Shown here: positions 19,306 through 28,166 of the stretch, piece by piece | Numbering within the stretch: the stretch's first letter is position 1 | Layout of the letters: each line of letters opens with the position of its first letter | Assembly (NCBI RefSeq): GCF_002078015.1 | Contig: NZ_LWBP01000056.1 | Location: 124,001 to 188,000 of the forward strand | Reading direction: 5' to 3' | DNA length: 64,000 nt | Origin: Niastella populi | GTDB taxonomy: Bacteria > Bacteroidota > Bacteroidia > Chitinophagales > Chitinophagaceae | Notes under the pieces: model-generated | Database searches by the model: none | The model's input: the letters and a program-made list of their open reading frames with translations, nothing else | Told to the model about the DNA's origin: nothing | Made by a program: the position numbers and the translations under genes

Positions 19306-20012
19306 CCATAAATTAAAACACTTCGAAACCTTGCAAAACCTCATTAACACTATTCTCACGGCACTTTTTCGGTGCCATATTCCGGGAAACCCACAGCTTC
19401 GGAAGCTGAACATCAGGCATTCAGTTCATTCTATTGACGCTCGCAGCATAAAGAAAGTACCAGAGCCGGCGATAAATTACCCTGATTCCGCTTTAAAAGC
19501 GCCAGGTTCCATTAAAAAGGATCGCAGGCAGCCTTGAAGGCCTTTACGATGAAAAAGGCGAATTAGGGGAATTACAGGGGCTTGCTGGAGTCATGATCCG
19601 GTGTGGGGGAAATTGTATGGGAATGCTCTCCCAGTTGTCTGATAGTTCTCTGATAGTTCTCTGATAGTTCTCTGATAGTTCTCTGATAGTTCTCTGATAG
19701 TTCTGGGTATTGCCTTGCGCACCTGAGTACCTGTAGGGTTTCCAGGCAATTCTCAGGCAATACCCAGGCCATTACTCTACCACTACCCTACCACTACCCT
19801 ACCAGTTTGGTACCATTCCGGTACAATTGCGCTACATGGCTGACACATGGATTGGCTATTTATCGTTACACAAATAGCACATCTTCAATAAGTTATAAGC
19901 AAACTAAATAAAAGAAAACAGGTAAACAATTGTACATTCCATTGAAAATAAGGTCATTGCGGGGTTTTGTTCGCAAATGCTTCGCAACTTCTCTTATACG
20001 GCTCCCAGGTTT
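19306..20012. other. Long non-coding gap with a perfect 11-bp tandem array
   Basis: No convincing gene is seen. Short open frames here lack family marks or start signals. Position 19638-19703 holds six perfect copies of TCTGATAGTTC (11 bp, about one helical turn). Positions 19739-19805 hold looser words (CAGGCAATNCCCAGG, CTACCACTACC). The rest (19380-19560) is unremarkable and could be decayed sequence. Confidence 0.6.
19638..19703. repeat. 11-bp tandem repeat, six copies
   Basis: Six exact, gapless copies of TCTGATAGTTC. The unit is too short and has no spacers, so it is not a CRISPR. The perfect copies contrast with the degenerate 7-8 bp arrays elsewhere and suggest recent slippage expansion. 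Confidence 0.95.
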
Positions 20013-20044
20013 CTTCGCAAATTTGCGAAGCACTTTTGCGAAGC
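19966..20044. promoter_or_regulatory. TTCGCAA cluster with an 18-bp perfect palindrome
   Basis: 20013-20030 is a perfect palindrome, CTTCGCAAATTTGCGAAG. It is flanked by two further TTCGCAA words on the left (19968-19986) and one TTGCGAAG on the right (20036-20043). It lies about 215 bp before the DeoR-type start codon. It could be an operator or another inverted word array, and the sequence alone cannot decide. Confidence 0.4.
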
Positions 20045-20244
20045 CGTTCCAAATATGCCCAGGCTCCGTCCCGAGAAGACCCGGAGAACGGGTTGACAGT
20101 AACAGGTTCGGGTAAAACTTAAATACCGCGATTTGCCAAAGCAGAAATTTTAATGATCTTTGACTGGTTGCAGATAACCGGTTGTAAGAAAACATGTTGG
20201 GCTTGTGTGCATCTGCCAATATTCATTTAATTTGTTTGCCAATT

Positions 20245-21012
20245 ATGATCTCACAAACCGAACGCCATCAATTTATTCTCAATAAACTCACGAAGGAAAG
20301 CTTCGTTAACGTACTCGAACTTTGCAAGGAACTGGATGTTTCTTCCGTCACCATTCGAAAGGATCTGAAACTGCTGGAGGATAAAAATCTTTTATTTCGT
20401 ACACACGGTGGCGCCACCATTAATAACCCGTATACGGTTGACCGGCCGGTAAATGAAAAGGAGAAATTGCAGTCGGGCGAAAAAATGAAGATCGGTGCTA
20501 CCGCGGCTCAGCTGATTGCCGATAATGACAGCATCATCATCGCTTCGGGCACCACCGTGCTGGCACTGGCAAAGAACATGCCGCCGAAAATGAACCTTAC
20601 GGTTATCACCGCCTCCTTACAGGTGGCGCAGGAACTGATAAAACACCCTGATATAGAGATCATGCAGTTGGGTGGTATTCTGCGTAAGAGCTCTTCTTCG
20701 GTAACCGGACCATACGCACAAAAAATACTCACCGATTTCTTTTGCAGTAAACTGTTTTTAGGGGTAGATGGCATCGATCTTGAATTCGGCCTCACTACTA
20801 CCAGCGTAATGGAAGCGCACCTCAACCGCCAGATGATAGAGGTTTCGCAAAAAGTGATCGTGCTCTCCGACTCTACCAAATTCGGTAAACGAGGTTTCGG
20901 CCGTATTTGCGGATTAGAAGAAATAGACCAGGTGATCACCGACAGCGGCATATCGGAGCATTATGTGAACCAGATGGAGAGCAGGGGGATTGAAGTGACG
21001 ATAGTTAATTAG
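20245..21012 (+). CDS. DeoR/GlpR-family transcriptional repressor
   Basis: Sugar-phosphate-responsive repressor. 255 residues from ATG 20245 (MISQTERHQFIL); an earlier in-frame ATG at 20194 adds a peptide without similarity. N-terminal winged HTH: VNVLELCKELDVSSVTIRKD (helix-turn-helix) and LLFRTHGGA (wing). C-terminal DeoR sensor domain: ADNDSIIIASGTTVLALAKN, QLGGILRKSSSSVTGP, KLFLGVDGID and VLSDSTKFGKRGF. It faces away from glpD across a 1-kb gap, so control of the glp genes by glycerol-3-phosphate is the natural hypothesis. The stop codon is followed by an inverted word-array element. Confidence 0.92.
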   Translation: MISQTERHQFILNKLTKESFVNVLELCKELDVSSVTIRKDLKLLEDKNLLFRTHGGATINNPYTVDRPVNEKEKLQSGEKMKIGATAAQLIADNDSIIIASGTTVLALAKNMPPKMNLTVITASLQVAQELIKHPDIEIMQLGGILRKSSSSVTGPYAQKILTDFFCSKLFLGVDGIDLEFGLTTTSVMEAHLNRQMIEVSQKVIVLSDSTKFGKRGFGRICGLEEIDQVITDSGISEHYVNQMESRGIEVTIVN

Positions 21013-21139
21013 CTTATTTGATAATGTGATAATTCGATAATGAATAGCATCCGGAATGTTTCGTATGAGCTTAGCAAATAATAATAACTACTGCTATTGA
21101 AGAATTAGCACATTAGCTAATCAGCACATCAGCACATTG
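21004..21139. repeat. Inverted GATAATNN / ATTAGCAC arrays between convergent genes
   Basis: The left array 21008-21042 (GATAATGT, GATAATTC words) starts at the glpR-like stop codon. The right array 21102-21139 (ATTAGCACATTAGCTAAT, CAGCACAT words) supplies the last codons and stop of the ECF sigma gene on the other strand. The core between them is bounded by AATAGCA and TGCTATT and differs from the 52-bp core seen at 13559 and 40720. Confidence 0.7.
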
Positions 21140-21681
21140 ATACGGTCTTTCATTATTCTTAACGCCGCTACCATATGATTCTCCACCGTATTTTTCGATA
21201 ACTGCAACCTGTCTGCAATCTCTTTGTAAGAATTTCCCTCTTCCCTGCTCATGGTAAAGATGCGTTTTTTTTGCGGCGGCAGCCTGTTCAACGACGTGCG
21301 ATATAATCCTTCCAGTTCTTTATGCAGTAACCGGCTGTCGGTAACAAATGAAGAAGGCGGTTCAACAGCGGCGTGGTCGAGCGAAACGATTGGCACCGCG
21401 CCCGCGCGGTGTTGTTTACGCAAATGATCTATCAGCCGGTTCCTGACCGAACGGTACAAATACGCCGATAACGACAGATCACTGTTCAGCATATCTTTCT
21501 TTTGCCACACAGCCAGCATAACGTCCATCACTATCTCTTCCGATACGTTTTTGTCGCAGATCTGCTTCAAAGTATAATTATACAGTTTATAAAAATACCT
21601 GTCGAACAGAACGCGATAGGCCTTTTCATTACCGCCACGCCATAGCTCGATGAGGCAGCTGTCTGAGGTGTTCAGATTCAT
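21121..21681 (-). CDS. ECF RNA polymerase sigma factor without adjacent FecR
   Basis: 186 residues. Sigma region 2 is WRGGNEKAYRVLFDRYFYKLY through LSAYLYRSVRNRLIDHLRK; region 4 is LPPQKKRIFTMSREEGNSYK with the HTH EIADRLQLSKNTVENHM. It looks like the Bacteroidota sigma factors that pair with FecR/SusC loci, but the next gene on its strand is absent: it converges on the DeoR-type gene and diverges from an AraC regulator. The last residues (NVLMC) and the stop are encoded by AATGTGCTGATGTGCTGA, which is word-array sequence, so the native C-terminus may have been replaced. Confidence 0.9.
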   Translation of the reverse strand: MNLNTSDSCLIELWRGGNEKAYRVLFDRYFYKLYNYTLKQICDKNVSEEIVMDVMLAVWQKKDMLNSDLSLSAYLYRSVRNRLIDHLRKQHRAGAVPIVSLDHAAVEPPSSFVTDSRLLHKELEGLYRTSLNRLPPQKKRIFTMSREEGNSYKEIADRLQLSKNTVENHMVAALRIMKDRINVLMC

Positions 21682-21817
21682 ATCAAATGGTTTACAATCG
21701 TTTTATCACCGTGCATGTTGACCAATAACAGGTTCCATTGTGCCCATTAAAATTATCGCTATTATTGCGCCGGCTAATTACCTGATTTGATATTTGCGTT
21801 GTACTTTTTGATATTAA

Positions 21818-22702
21818 ATGCAGCATATGGTGAACTTTTACAAATACCTGCCGGTGAGCGAAGCTGATGAAAGCTGGGGACTGAGTGTACTAAATACCGG
21901 CTGTACCCATATTGCTGCCGGCTCACCCTACCCTTACACTTCGCACCCCGGACATCATTATTTCAACTGGGAGAAAGGACGCATACTGCACGAATACCAG
22001 GTTGTCTATATCACAAAAGGCGGCGGTATTTTTGAGTCGAAAAACGGCGGATCACAAACCATTTCTGCAGGCTCCATTATCTTTTTATTTCCTGATGAAC
22101 GGCACCGCTATAAACCCGATAATCAAACAGGCTGGGATGAATTCTGGGTAGGCTTCAATGGCAACATCATTGACAATTTGCTCAGTAAAAAGTTCTTTAC
22201 CCCTGCAAGCCCGGTCATCCCTGTAGGCTACCACGAACCGCTGCTGCATTTGTTTGAAGAGATCATCGACAAAACGAAAGAAGAAAAAGCCGGTTACCAG
22301 CCGCTGATCGCAGGTACGGTACTGCACCTGCTTGGTTATATTTATTCACTTTCACAACAGGAAAAATTCGGCGGACAGGATATCGATGCCATCGTGAATA
22401 AAGCGCGTTTACTATTCCGCTCCCATCTCGATAAACGCATTTCACCTGAAGATGTGGCACAGGAATTACAGATCAGTTACTCGCGGTTCAGGAAAATATT
22501 TAAAGAATATACCGGCCTCGCACCGAGACAATTTCAGATCCAGCTGAAAATACATAAAGCAAAAGAACTGCTTACCAACACCAATAAATCTGTGAAGGAG
22601 ATCGCCTTTGAATTAAACTTCGAAAGCAATTTCTATTTCTCCAGATTGTTTAAGGAAAAGGTTGGTTTAACACCGGGAGCATTCAGGGGGAAAAAAATTT
22701 GA
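21818..22702 (+). CDS. AraC-family transcriptional regulator
   Basis: 294 residues. N-terminal cupin-type ligand-binding domain (about 30-120, GRILHEYQVVYITKGGGIFE, then ISAGSIIFLFPDERHRYKPD) and two C-terminal helix-turn-helix motifs (about 195-290: ISPEDVAQELQISYSRFRKI and VKEIAFELNFESNFYFSRLF, ending VGLTPGAFR). AraC proteins of this layout activate carbohydrate genes. Divergent from the orphan ECF sigma gene with a 136-bp shared promoter region. The TGA stop forms the start of a GATAATNN word array. No target gene is evident next to it. Confidence 0.93.
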   Translation: MQHMVNFYKYLPVSEADESWGLSVLNTGCTHIAAGSPYPYTSHPGHHYFNWEKGRILHEYQVVYITKGGGIFESKNGGSQTISAGSIIFLFPDERHRYKPDNQTGWDEFWVGFNGNIIDNLLSKKFFTPASPVIPVGYHEPLLHLFEEIIDKTKEEKAGYQPLIAGTVLHLLGYIYSLSQQEKFGGQDIDAIVNKARLLFRSHLDKRISPEDVAQELQISYSRFRKIFKEYTGLAPRQFQIQLKIHKAKELLTNTNKSVKEIAFELNFESNFYFSRLFKEKVGLTPGAFRGKKI

Positions 22703-22912
22703 TAATTCGATAATGGGATAATGAATACAGAAATACAGATTGACCATTCACCATTTATTCACCATTCACCATTTGCGATTCACCATTGACCATTGACCAT
22801 TCACCAACAAGAAAAATAACAACAACGTTCTACCATTATCTGATCATCCGTTCTTCTCATTATCCCATAATCCCCATTGTCAAATTATCCCATTATCCCA
22901 TTATCACATTAC
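22701..22912. repeat. Nested inverted word arrays in the AraC-GT4 gap
   Basis: Outer left array 22701-22723 (GATAATTC, GATAATGG) starts at the araC-type stop. The outer right array 22858-22912 is the inverse (ATTATCCC, CATTATCA words). Inside, 22741-22805 is a separate 7-bp array (ACCATTC, ACCATTG, ACCATTT). Two word families are therefore nested. 22913-23126 holds a 15-bp palindrome, CTTTCAATTTGAAAG (22964-22978), and presumably the GT4 promoter. Confidence 0.75.
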
Positions 22913-23126
22913 CACCCCCTGGCATTCGAATTGCGTAATCCTGTATAGCCTGCCAACAAGAACCTTTCAATTTGAAAGCAGTATACCAAAAACAGGAGCG
23001 CGATTATGTTGTATTTCATACGCTATAAACCGCCTGACGCATTTTTTCCTCACTCTTGCCTCACATCCCTAACTATAGCCAGCTACATGGAATTTTAAAC
23101 GAATCAGTAAACAGAAAATATTGGTT

Positions 23127-24194
23127 ATGTTGAGAATTGCGCAAATAGCTCCACTTTATGAATCGGTTCCGCCAAAATTTTATGGCGGTACAGAACGCGT
23201 AGTGGCCTATCTTACCGATGCATTGGTTAAAATGGGAAATGACGTAACATTGTTTGCTTCAGGCGACTCCATTACAAAGGCCCGCCTGGTTTCTGTTACA
23301 CCAACCGCATTACGATTGAGCAATTGTGTTGATCAGATGGCCGGCCATATTCTACAATTGCAGGAGGTAATGGACCGCTCGGATGAATTTGACCTGCTTC
23401 ATTTTCATACCGACTATTTACATTTCCCCGTTTCGCGATTGTGCACTAAAAAAACATTGACCACCCTGCACGGGCGGCTGGATATCCCGGAATTAAAACC
23501 CCTTTATAAAAAATTCAACGAAGTGCCGGTGATCTCCATTTCCAACGCACAACGTAAACCTTTACCTATGGCCAATTGGGCCGCTACCGTTTATCACGGG
23601 CTTCCTCTTGATCTTTATCAACCGGGAAATGGTGAAGGAGAATATGTTGTATTCCTTGGCCGGTTCTCCCCTGAAAAACGGGCCGACAGGGCCATCGAGA
23701 TAGCAGGGCGCGCCGGAATAAAAATAAAGATCGCCGCCAAAGTTGATAAAGCCGACGAACGTTATTTTGAAAAAGAGATCCGCCATCTGCTCGATCAGCC
23801 GCATGTTGAATACCTGAATGAAATCGGTGAAGCGGAAAAAGGCCCCCTGCTGGCAAATGCCAAAGCATTGTTGTTCCCCATCGACTGGCCCGAACCATTC
23901 GGGATGGTGCTGATAGAAGCGATGGCCTGCGGCACACCCATCGTTGCGTACGCGCATGGATCGGTGCCCGAGATCATTGAACATGGCAAAACGGGTTTTG
24001 TTGTGAACAGTTTGGACAAAGCGGTAGAAGCCCTGCAAAACATTCATTTAATAAGCCGCGAAGAATGCCGCGCTACATTCGAAAAGCGGTTCAGCGATCT
24101 TGTAATGGGTACAAATTATATACGCCAATACGAAAGATTGTTACTAAAGCAACCACAAAGAAAATTCTATTTAACACCAGCCTATAGAAAATAG
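23127..24194 (+). CDS. Family 4 glycosyltransferase
   Basis: GT-B retaining glycosyltransferase, cytoplasmic. 355 residues from ATG 23127; a TTG six bases earlier is a weaker start. N-terminal domain with YESVPPKFYGGTERVVAYL (acceptor/donor glycine-rich loop). C-terminal domain with VVFLGRFSPEKRADRAIEIA, LLFPIDWPEPFGMVLIEAMA (EX7E motif) and GTPIVAYAHGSVPEII. Only 24 bases separate it from the debranching-enzyme gene, so the two are probably co-transcribed. The pairing suggests glycogen or maltosyl-glucan metabolism; the exact donor is not decidable. Confidence 0.9.
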   Translation: MLRIAQIAPLYESVPPKFYGGTERVVAYLTDALVKMGNDVTLFASGDSITKARLVSVTPTALRLSNCVDQMAGHILQLQEVMDRSDEFDLLHFHTDYLHFPVSRLCTKKTLTTLHGRLDIPELKPLYKKFNEVPVISISNAQRKPLPMANWAATVYHGLPLDLYQPGNGEGEYVVFLGRFSPEKRADRAIEIAGRAGIKIKIAAKVDKADERYFEKEIRHLLDQPHVEYLNEIGEAEKGPLLANAKALLFPIDWPEPFGMVLIEAMACGTPIVAYAHGSVPEIIEHGKTGFVVNSLDKAVEALQNIHLISREECRATFEKRFSDLVMGTNYIRQYERLLLKQPQRKFYLTPAYRK

Positions 24195-24218
24195 TATCCG
24201 GTACAAAAATTCCGATAT

Positions 24219-26399
24219 ATGAAAAAGCATGACACCCTGGTTAAACTCCATGATGACAAGTACTACATTCTCGCCTCTTCTTCCTATGCCGATGATCGTG
24301 TACTTACATTGAACTATGGCGATACATTTGGCATATTCGACCGCTGGGGCGATATAAAACAGTTCGGTACCTGCGTGCAGGGTATTTATCACCAGGGAAC
24401 GCGCTTCCTCAGCGATATGGAACTGGAAATAAACCATTACCGGCCCATGCTGCTGAGCTCGAATATCAAGAACGAGAACGAGATGCTGTCGGTTGACCTT
24501 ACCAATCCCGATATCAGCAATGAAGAAGATATAGTCATTCCCAAAGGCACCCTGCATATTTCGCGCAGCAAATTCTTACAGGATGGCGCCTGCCATGAAA
24601 TGATCGTTCTGTACAATTACGGTTCTGATACTTATGAAACCGAACTGGAGATCACCTTCGATGCTGACTTCAGGGATATTTTCGAAGTACGGGGCATGGA
24701 AAGAAAACAACGCGGCAAACAACAGATCCCGGTGATCGCTGCAAAGAATAATGTAGTGCTTTCCTATAAAGGGCTCGATGACATTGAACGGCAGACCAAC
24801 CTGCATTTCGATCCCACACCCGCTTTCATAAAAGAGAACAAAGTAAATTATAAAATAAAGATCGCACCGCAGAAAACGTATACCATCAACTGCACCTCGG
24901 TTTTTTCAGTTCAAACCGAACCGGTGAAGTTCGAATCGTATTCAGAAGCTTTCAACAAGATCAAAACCGGTATGGAGAAAAGCCGCGAAATGATCGCGGA
25001 TATCTTTACCGACAATGAACAGTTCAATAACTGGATCAACCGGTCGAAAAACGACCTGTTATCGCTGCTGGTGCAAACACCGTACGGCAGCTATCCTTAT
25101 GCGGGCGTTCCCTGGTACAATACCGTGTTTGGCCGCGACGGCACATTTACAGCGCTTGAAACATTATGGGTAGCGCCTGATATTGCCAAAGGCGTTTTGT
25201 TATACCAGGCGAACCGGCAGGCCACTGATCACAAACCACTCCAGGATGCCGAACCGGGAAAGATCTTACATGAGATCCGTTCGGGTGAAATGGCCGAAAC
25301 CGCCGAAATCCCTTTTAAACTGTACTATGGCAGCATCGATACAACGCCTTTGTTTATTGTACTGGCCGGCCATTACCTGAAAAGGACCGACGACCTGGCT
25401 ACCATCAAAAATATCTGGGACAATATCCTACTGGCGCTGGAATGGATCCGCTCGTTTGGCGATATGGATGGCGATGGTTTTGTTGAATACGAGCGCAAAG
25501 CGGAAAGCGGGCTCGCCAACCAGGGCTGGAAAGATTCGCATGATTCCATTTCGCATGAGAACGGCGACCTTGCCAGTTTTCCCATCGCTTTATGCGAAGT
25601 GCAGGGTTATGTATATGATGCGAAAAAAGAAGCCGCCTACATTGCCCACAGGTTAGGCCATTACGACATGGCTGAACACTTGAAAACGGAAGCGGCAGGA
25701 ATGAAACAAAAATTCAACGAGGTGTTCTGGGATGAAGCATTGGGAACTTATATTCTTGCGCTGGATGGCAATAAAAAACCCTGCCGCGTGGTATCGTCGA
25801 ATGTCGGTCACTTATTGTATTCAGGTATAGTGACACCGGAGCGAGCCATGAAAACCGCTCACGTTTTGATGCGCGATGATATGTTCACCGGCTGGGGCAT
25901 AAGAACCCTGTCGTCGAAGGAGGCGCGGTACAACCCGATGTCGTACCATAACGGTTCGGTATGGCCGCATGATACGGCTATTGGCGCTTACGGACTGGCG
26001 CGTTACGGACTGATGCAACCTGCGCTCCGCATTATGCAGGGTTTGTTCGATGCCTCGCTGTTCATAGAACAGCAACGGCTGCCTGAATTATTCTGCGGGT
26101 TCGCCTCCCGACGGGGCGAATCACCAACGGCTTATCCGGTTGCCTGCTCGCCACAGGCATGGTCGGTAGCCGCGGTGTTCCTGTTATTACAGGCCTGCCT
26201 GCGCATTACGTTCGACGCCCATAATAAAAAGCTTGAACTCTACAAACCCATGTTGCCCGACTATATAAAACATATCCGGATCTCGAACCTGCGCTTTGCC
26301 AACGAGGTATTTGAACTCGATTTTATCAGGCATGAGCATGACCTGGGAATACAGGTGGTTAAGAAACCGGCAGGCTGGGAGATTGTGGCGATAAAATAA
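24219..26399 (+). CDS. Amylo-alpha-1,6-glucosidase (glycogen debranching enzyme family)
   Basis: 726 residues. N-terminal GDE_N_bis-type beta domain (about 25-250, GDTFGIFDRWGDIKQFGTCV, YHQGTRFLSD) followed by an (alpha/alpha)6 catalytic domain related to GH15/GH63: GVPWYNTVFGRDGTFTALET, LANQGWKDSHDSI, NPMSYHNGSVWPHDTAIGAY, LPELFCGF. These proteins hydrolyse alpha-1,6 branches. No signal peptide, so cytoplasmic. Second gene of the pair with the GT4. The 227-bp gap to the convergent isomerase shows no strong terminator. Confidence 0.93.
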   Translation: MKKHDTLVKLHDDKYYILASSSYADDRVLTLNYGDTFGIFDRWGDIKQFGTCVQGIYHQGTRFLSDMELEINHYRPMLLSSNIKNENEMLSVDLTNPDISNEEDIVIPKGTLHISRSKFLQDGACHEMIVLYNYGSDTYETELEITFDADFRDIFEVRGMERKQRGKQQIPVIAAKNNVVLSYKGLDDIERQTNLHFDPTPAFIKENKVNYKIKIAPQKTYTINCTSVFSVQTEPVKFESYSEAFNKIKTGMEKSREMIADIFTDNEQFNNWINRSKNDLLSLLVQTPYGSYPYAGVPWYNTVFGRDGTFTALETLWVAPDIAKGVLLYQANRQATDHKPLQDAEPGKILHEIRSGEMAETAEIPFKLYYGSIDTTPLFIVLAGHYLKRTDDLATIKNIWDNILLALEWIRSFGDMDGDGFVEYERKAESGLANQGWKDSHDSISHENGDLASFPIALCEVQGYVYDAKKEAAYIAHRLGHYDMAEHLKTEAAGMKQKFNEVFWDEALGTYILALDGNKKPCRVVSSNVGHLLYSGIVTPERAMKTAHVLMRDDMFTGWGIRTLSSKEARYNPMSYHNGSVWPHDTAIGAYGLARYGLMQPALRIMQGLFDASLFIEQQRLPELFCGFASRRGESPTAYPVACSPQAWSVAAVFLLLQACLRITFDAHNKKLELYKPMLPDYIKHIRISNLRFANEVFELDFIRHEHDLGIQVVKKPAGWEIVAIK

Positions 26400-26626
26400 A
26401 TTTAAAGAGGCTTTTTTGAACTAACCTCAAACAATAAAAGTCTTTAATGAAAAAATTTATTTTATTCAACTTAATATAACGGAGTCATTCAGCTACATTT
26501 TGTAAAGGTATTTTTATTGACTATGAATCAGGAGAGATATACGTTCATTAGAATACCTGAAATATATTATTATGAATTTTTCAGCGAAGGTCCCAAAGGA
26601 AAAATAAAAAAAAGTTGTCATTCCTA

Positions 26627-28060
26627 TCAACAAACCTGTACCACCTCCATTCCCAATAACAAACCAAGTTTTCTGATCTTCGATACAATATGCCCTACCC
26701 CTACCGCGCAATGATGCGCCGGGCCGTGGCTGTTCCAGTCATTCACAAAACGGCGGGCGCCGATGGAGAATTTATACCGGCTGTTGGTATTACCGATCTC
26801 CAGGACCGGGCCAGGTACGGAGCCGGCTTCGGCAGTCAATAACATCAACTTACCATTTCCCTGCTGCACAACCGACAATAAAGTTACCGGTCCGTTCTTT
26901 ACCGACATTTCAACCGAAAGCCCGCGTCCTACTTTGCCATGATACACATACAGGGGACGCACTTTGGTTTTCCCTTCTGCAATGGCTATATGGCCCGGGC
27001 CGTCGTGACCCATCAATACAACATCGTCATTAAAGTCCATGGCGTAATATTCCGTAAAGGAACCGCCGGCGCCAAAGCTGTCCATGATCTTCATGGCCTG
27101 TGCATTTTTGATCTCATACTCCCCCGCCACCGGAATTCCGCGGGCGGTAAGCAGCGAATTACCAAGTATGATAGAACTGATAGTATCTTCATTATCGGCG
27201 TTACCCGTGCCTTTATAATAGTAAGCCATAGAACCCAACTGGTACCGGTCGGTTAACCGGTCGAGCGCCACGGAAGTGCACGCGGCGCGCTGCAACTCCG
27301 CTTCGGAACAATCAGCCTGCACGTCAAATTTCGAGCGAAACAACTGCACACGGGCTTCAATCTCTTCAGGTGTTACCTCACGACGTAAGGCAGCCAGTTC
27401 ATCTACTTCAATCAGTTCTATATGTCCGCCAAAGAAACGGTACTGCTGCGTGAGGTCTGAATAAATATCAAGCATGCCGCTGTAATAATGCCCCATACAG
27501 CCGAGGCGGTTATATGCCATTATGTGGGCCACTTTAGCGGCTTCTACCCATTCCATAATTTCTTGCCAGCATTCAACATCGTTGTACAACATACCGGTTA
27601 CCTGGTAAAACTGTATACCGGTTCGCAGGAACACGTTCGCTATTTCTGGCACCGGGCAGGCGGAACAATATGCCAGCCATTCACCCGTCATGCGGGTACG
27701 GTCGTTCATTTTGTTGAAGGCTGTATAATCGATAGCCGCTTCAGGCGACAAGTTCAGTACGATCACCGGCACTTTAGCCTGTTGCACTACAGGCAATACC
27801 GTCGACGACAATGCATAGGTAGTAACGTAGAGAAAGATGATGTTCACTCCTTCGGTGCGGAAGCGATGGCCGGCGGCAAACGCTTTATCGGCGGTATCGA
27901 CGAGACCGGCGTTTACAATGCCGGGGTGCAATGTGGCAATGCGTATATGTACTTCACCGAGGTAACCTTCAAGGCGCTCTTTCAAACCTTCGAATTGCTG
28001 CCAGTAAGTATCCAGTCCAACCCCGAACAAACCAATTTTAAATGCAGGCGTATGCTTCAT
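26627..28060 (-). CDS. L-fucose/L-arabinose isomerase-family protein
   Basis: 477 residues from ATG 28060 (MKHTPAFKIGLFGVGLDTYW). The frame runs back to 28165, but that extension reads through the galM terminator hairpin. The N-terminus (QQFEGLKERLEGYLG, NIIFLYVTTYALSSTVLPVV) and the metal-site neighbourhood (GEYEIKNAQAMKIMD, DGPGHIAI) match the arabinose/fucose isomerase fold, though sequence is far from classical AraA. Downstream of GH51 arabinofuranosidase and a mutarotase, so arabinose to ribulose isomerisation is the likely role. Confidence 0.85.
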   Translation of the reverse strand: MKHTPAFKIGLFGVGLDTYWQQFEGLKERLEGYLGEVHIRIATLHPGIVNAGLVDTADKAFAAGHRFRTEGVNIIFLYVTTYALSSTVLPVVQQAKVPVIVLNLSPEAAIDYTAFNKMNDRTRMTGEWLAYCSACPVPEIANVFLRTGIQFYQVTGMLYNDVECWQEIMEWVEAAKVAHIMAYNRLGCMGHYYSGMLDIYSDLTQQYRFFGGHIELIEVDELAALRREVTPEEIEARVQLFRSKFDVQADCSEAELQRAACTSVALDRLTDRYQLGSMAYYYKGTGNADNEDTISSIILGNSLLTARGIPVAGEYEIKNAQAMKIMDSFGAGGSFTEYYAMDFNDDVVLMGHDGPGHIAIAEGKTKVRPLYVYHGKVGRGLSVEMSVKNGPVTLLSVVQQGNGKLMLLTAEAGSVPGPVLEIGNTNSRYKFSIGARRFVNDWNSHGPAHHCAVGVGHIVSKIRKLGLLLGMEVVQVC

Positions 28061-28110
28061 ATTATACAATACGAAGAATAGGGAGAGAACCACCAGTGCA
28101 GGTCTACAAT

Positions 28111-28148
28111 AAAAAAGGTGTGGCACACTTTGAAAGTGTGCCACACCT
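28111..28148 (-). terminator. Intrinsic terminator of galM
   Basis: A near-perfect 33-bp palindrome: 28116-28131 with 28133-28148 (stem ends AGGTGTGGCACAC). The minus-strand transcript continues with six U (A-run 28111-28116). It separates galM from the isomerase gene, so the isomerase may need its own promoter or rely on read-through. Confidence 0.92.
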
Positions 28149-28166
28149 ATACGATATTGTATCAAC

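Noticed and set aside
19638-19703. Tandem repeat as CRISPR
   Set aside because: The units are 11 bp with no spacers and no cas genes are nearby.
20050-20115. tRNA-like GGTTCGGGTA segment
   Set aside because: No acceptor, D or anticodon arms can be built around it.
19893-20219. 108-residue minus-strand reading frame upstream of the DeoR-type gene
   Set aside because: It has no family marks, is rich in Arg/Lys/Leu from the TTCGCAA palindrome cluster, and overlaps the region where the regulator promoter must lie.
20194-20244. Longer N-terminus of the DeoR-type regulator
   Set aside because: The extra 17 residues are hydrophobic and absent from the family; ATG 20245 gives the standard DeoR start.
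26400-26626. Terminator after the debranching enzyme gene
   Set aside because: GAGG...CCTC encloses a T-run instead of preceding it, so the hairpin is not of intrinsic-terminator form.
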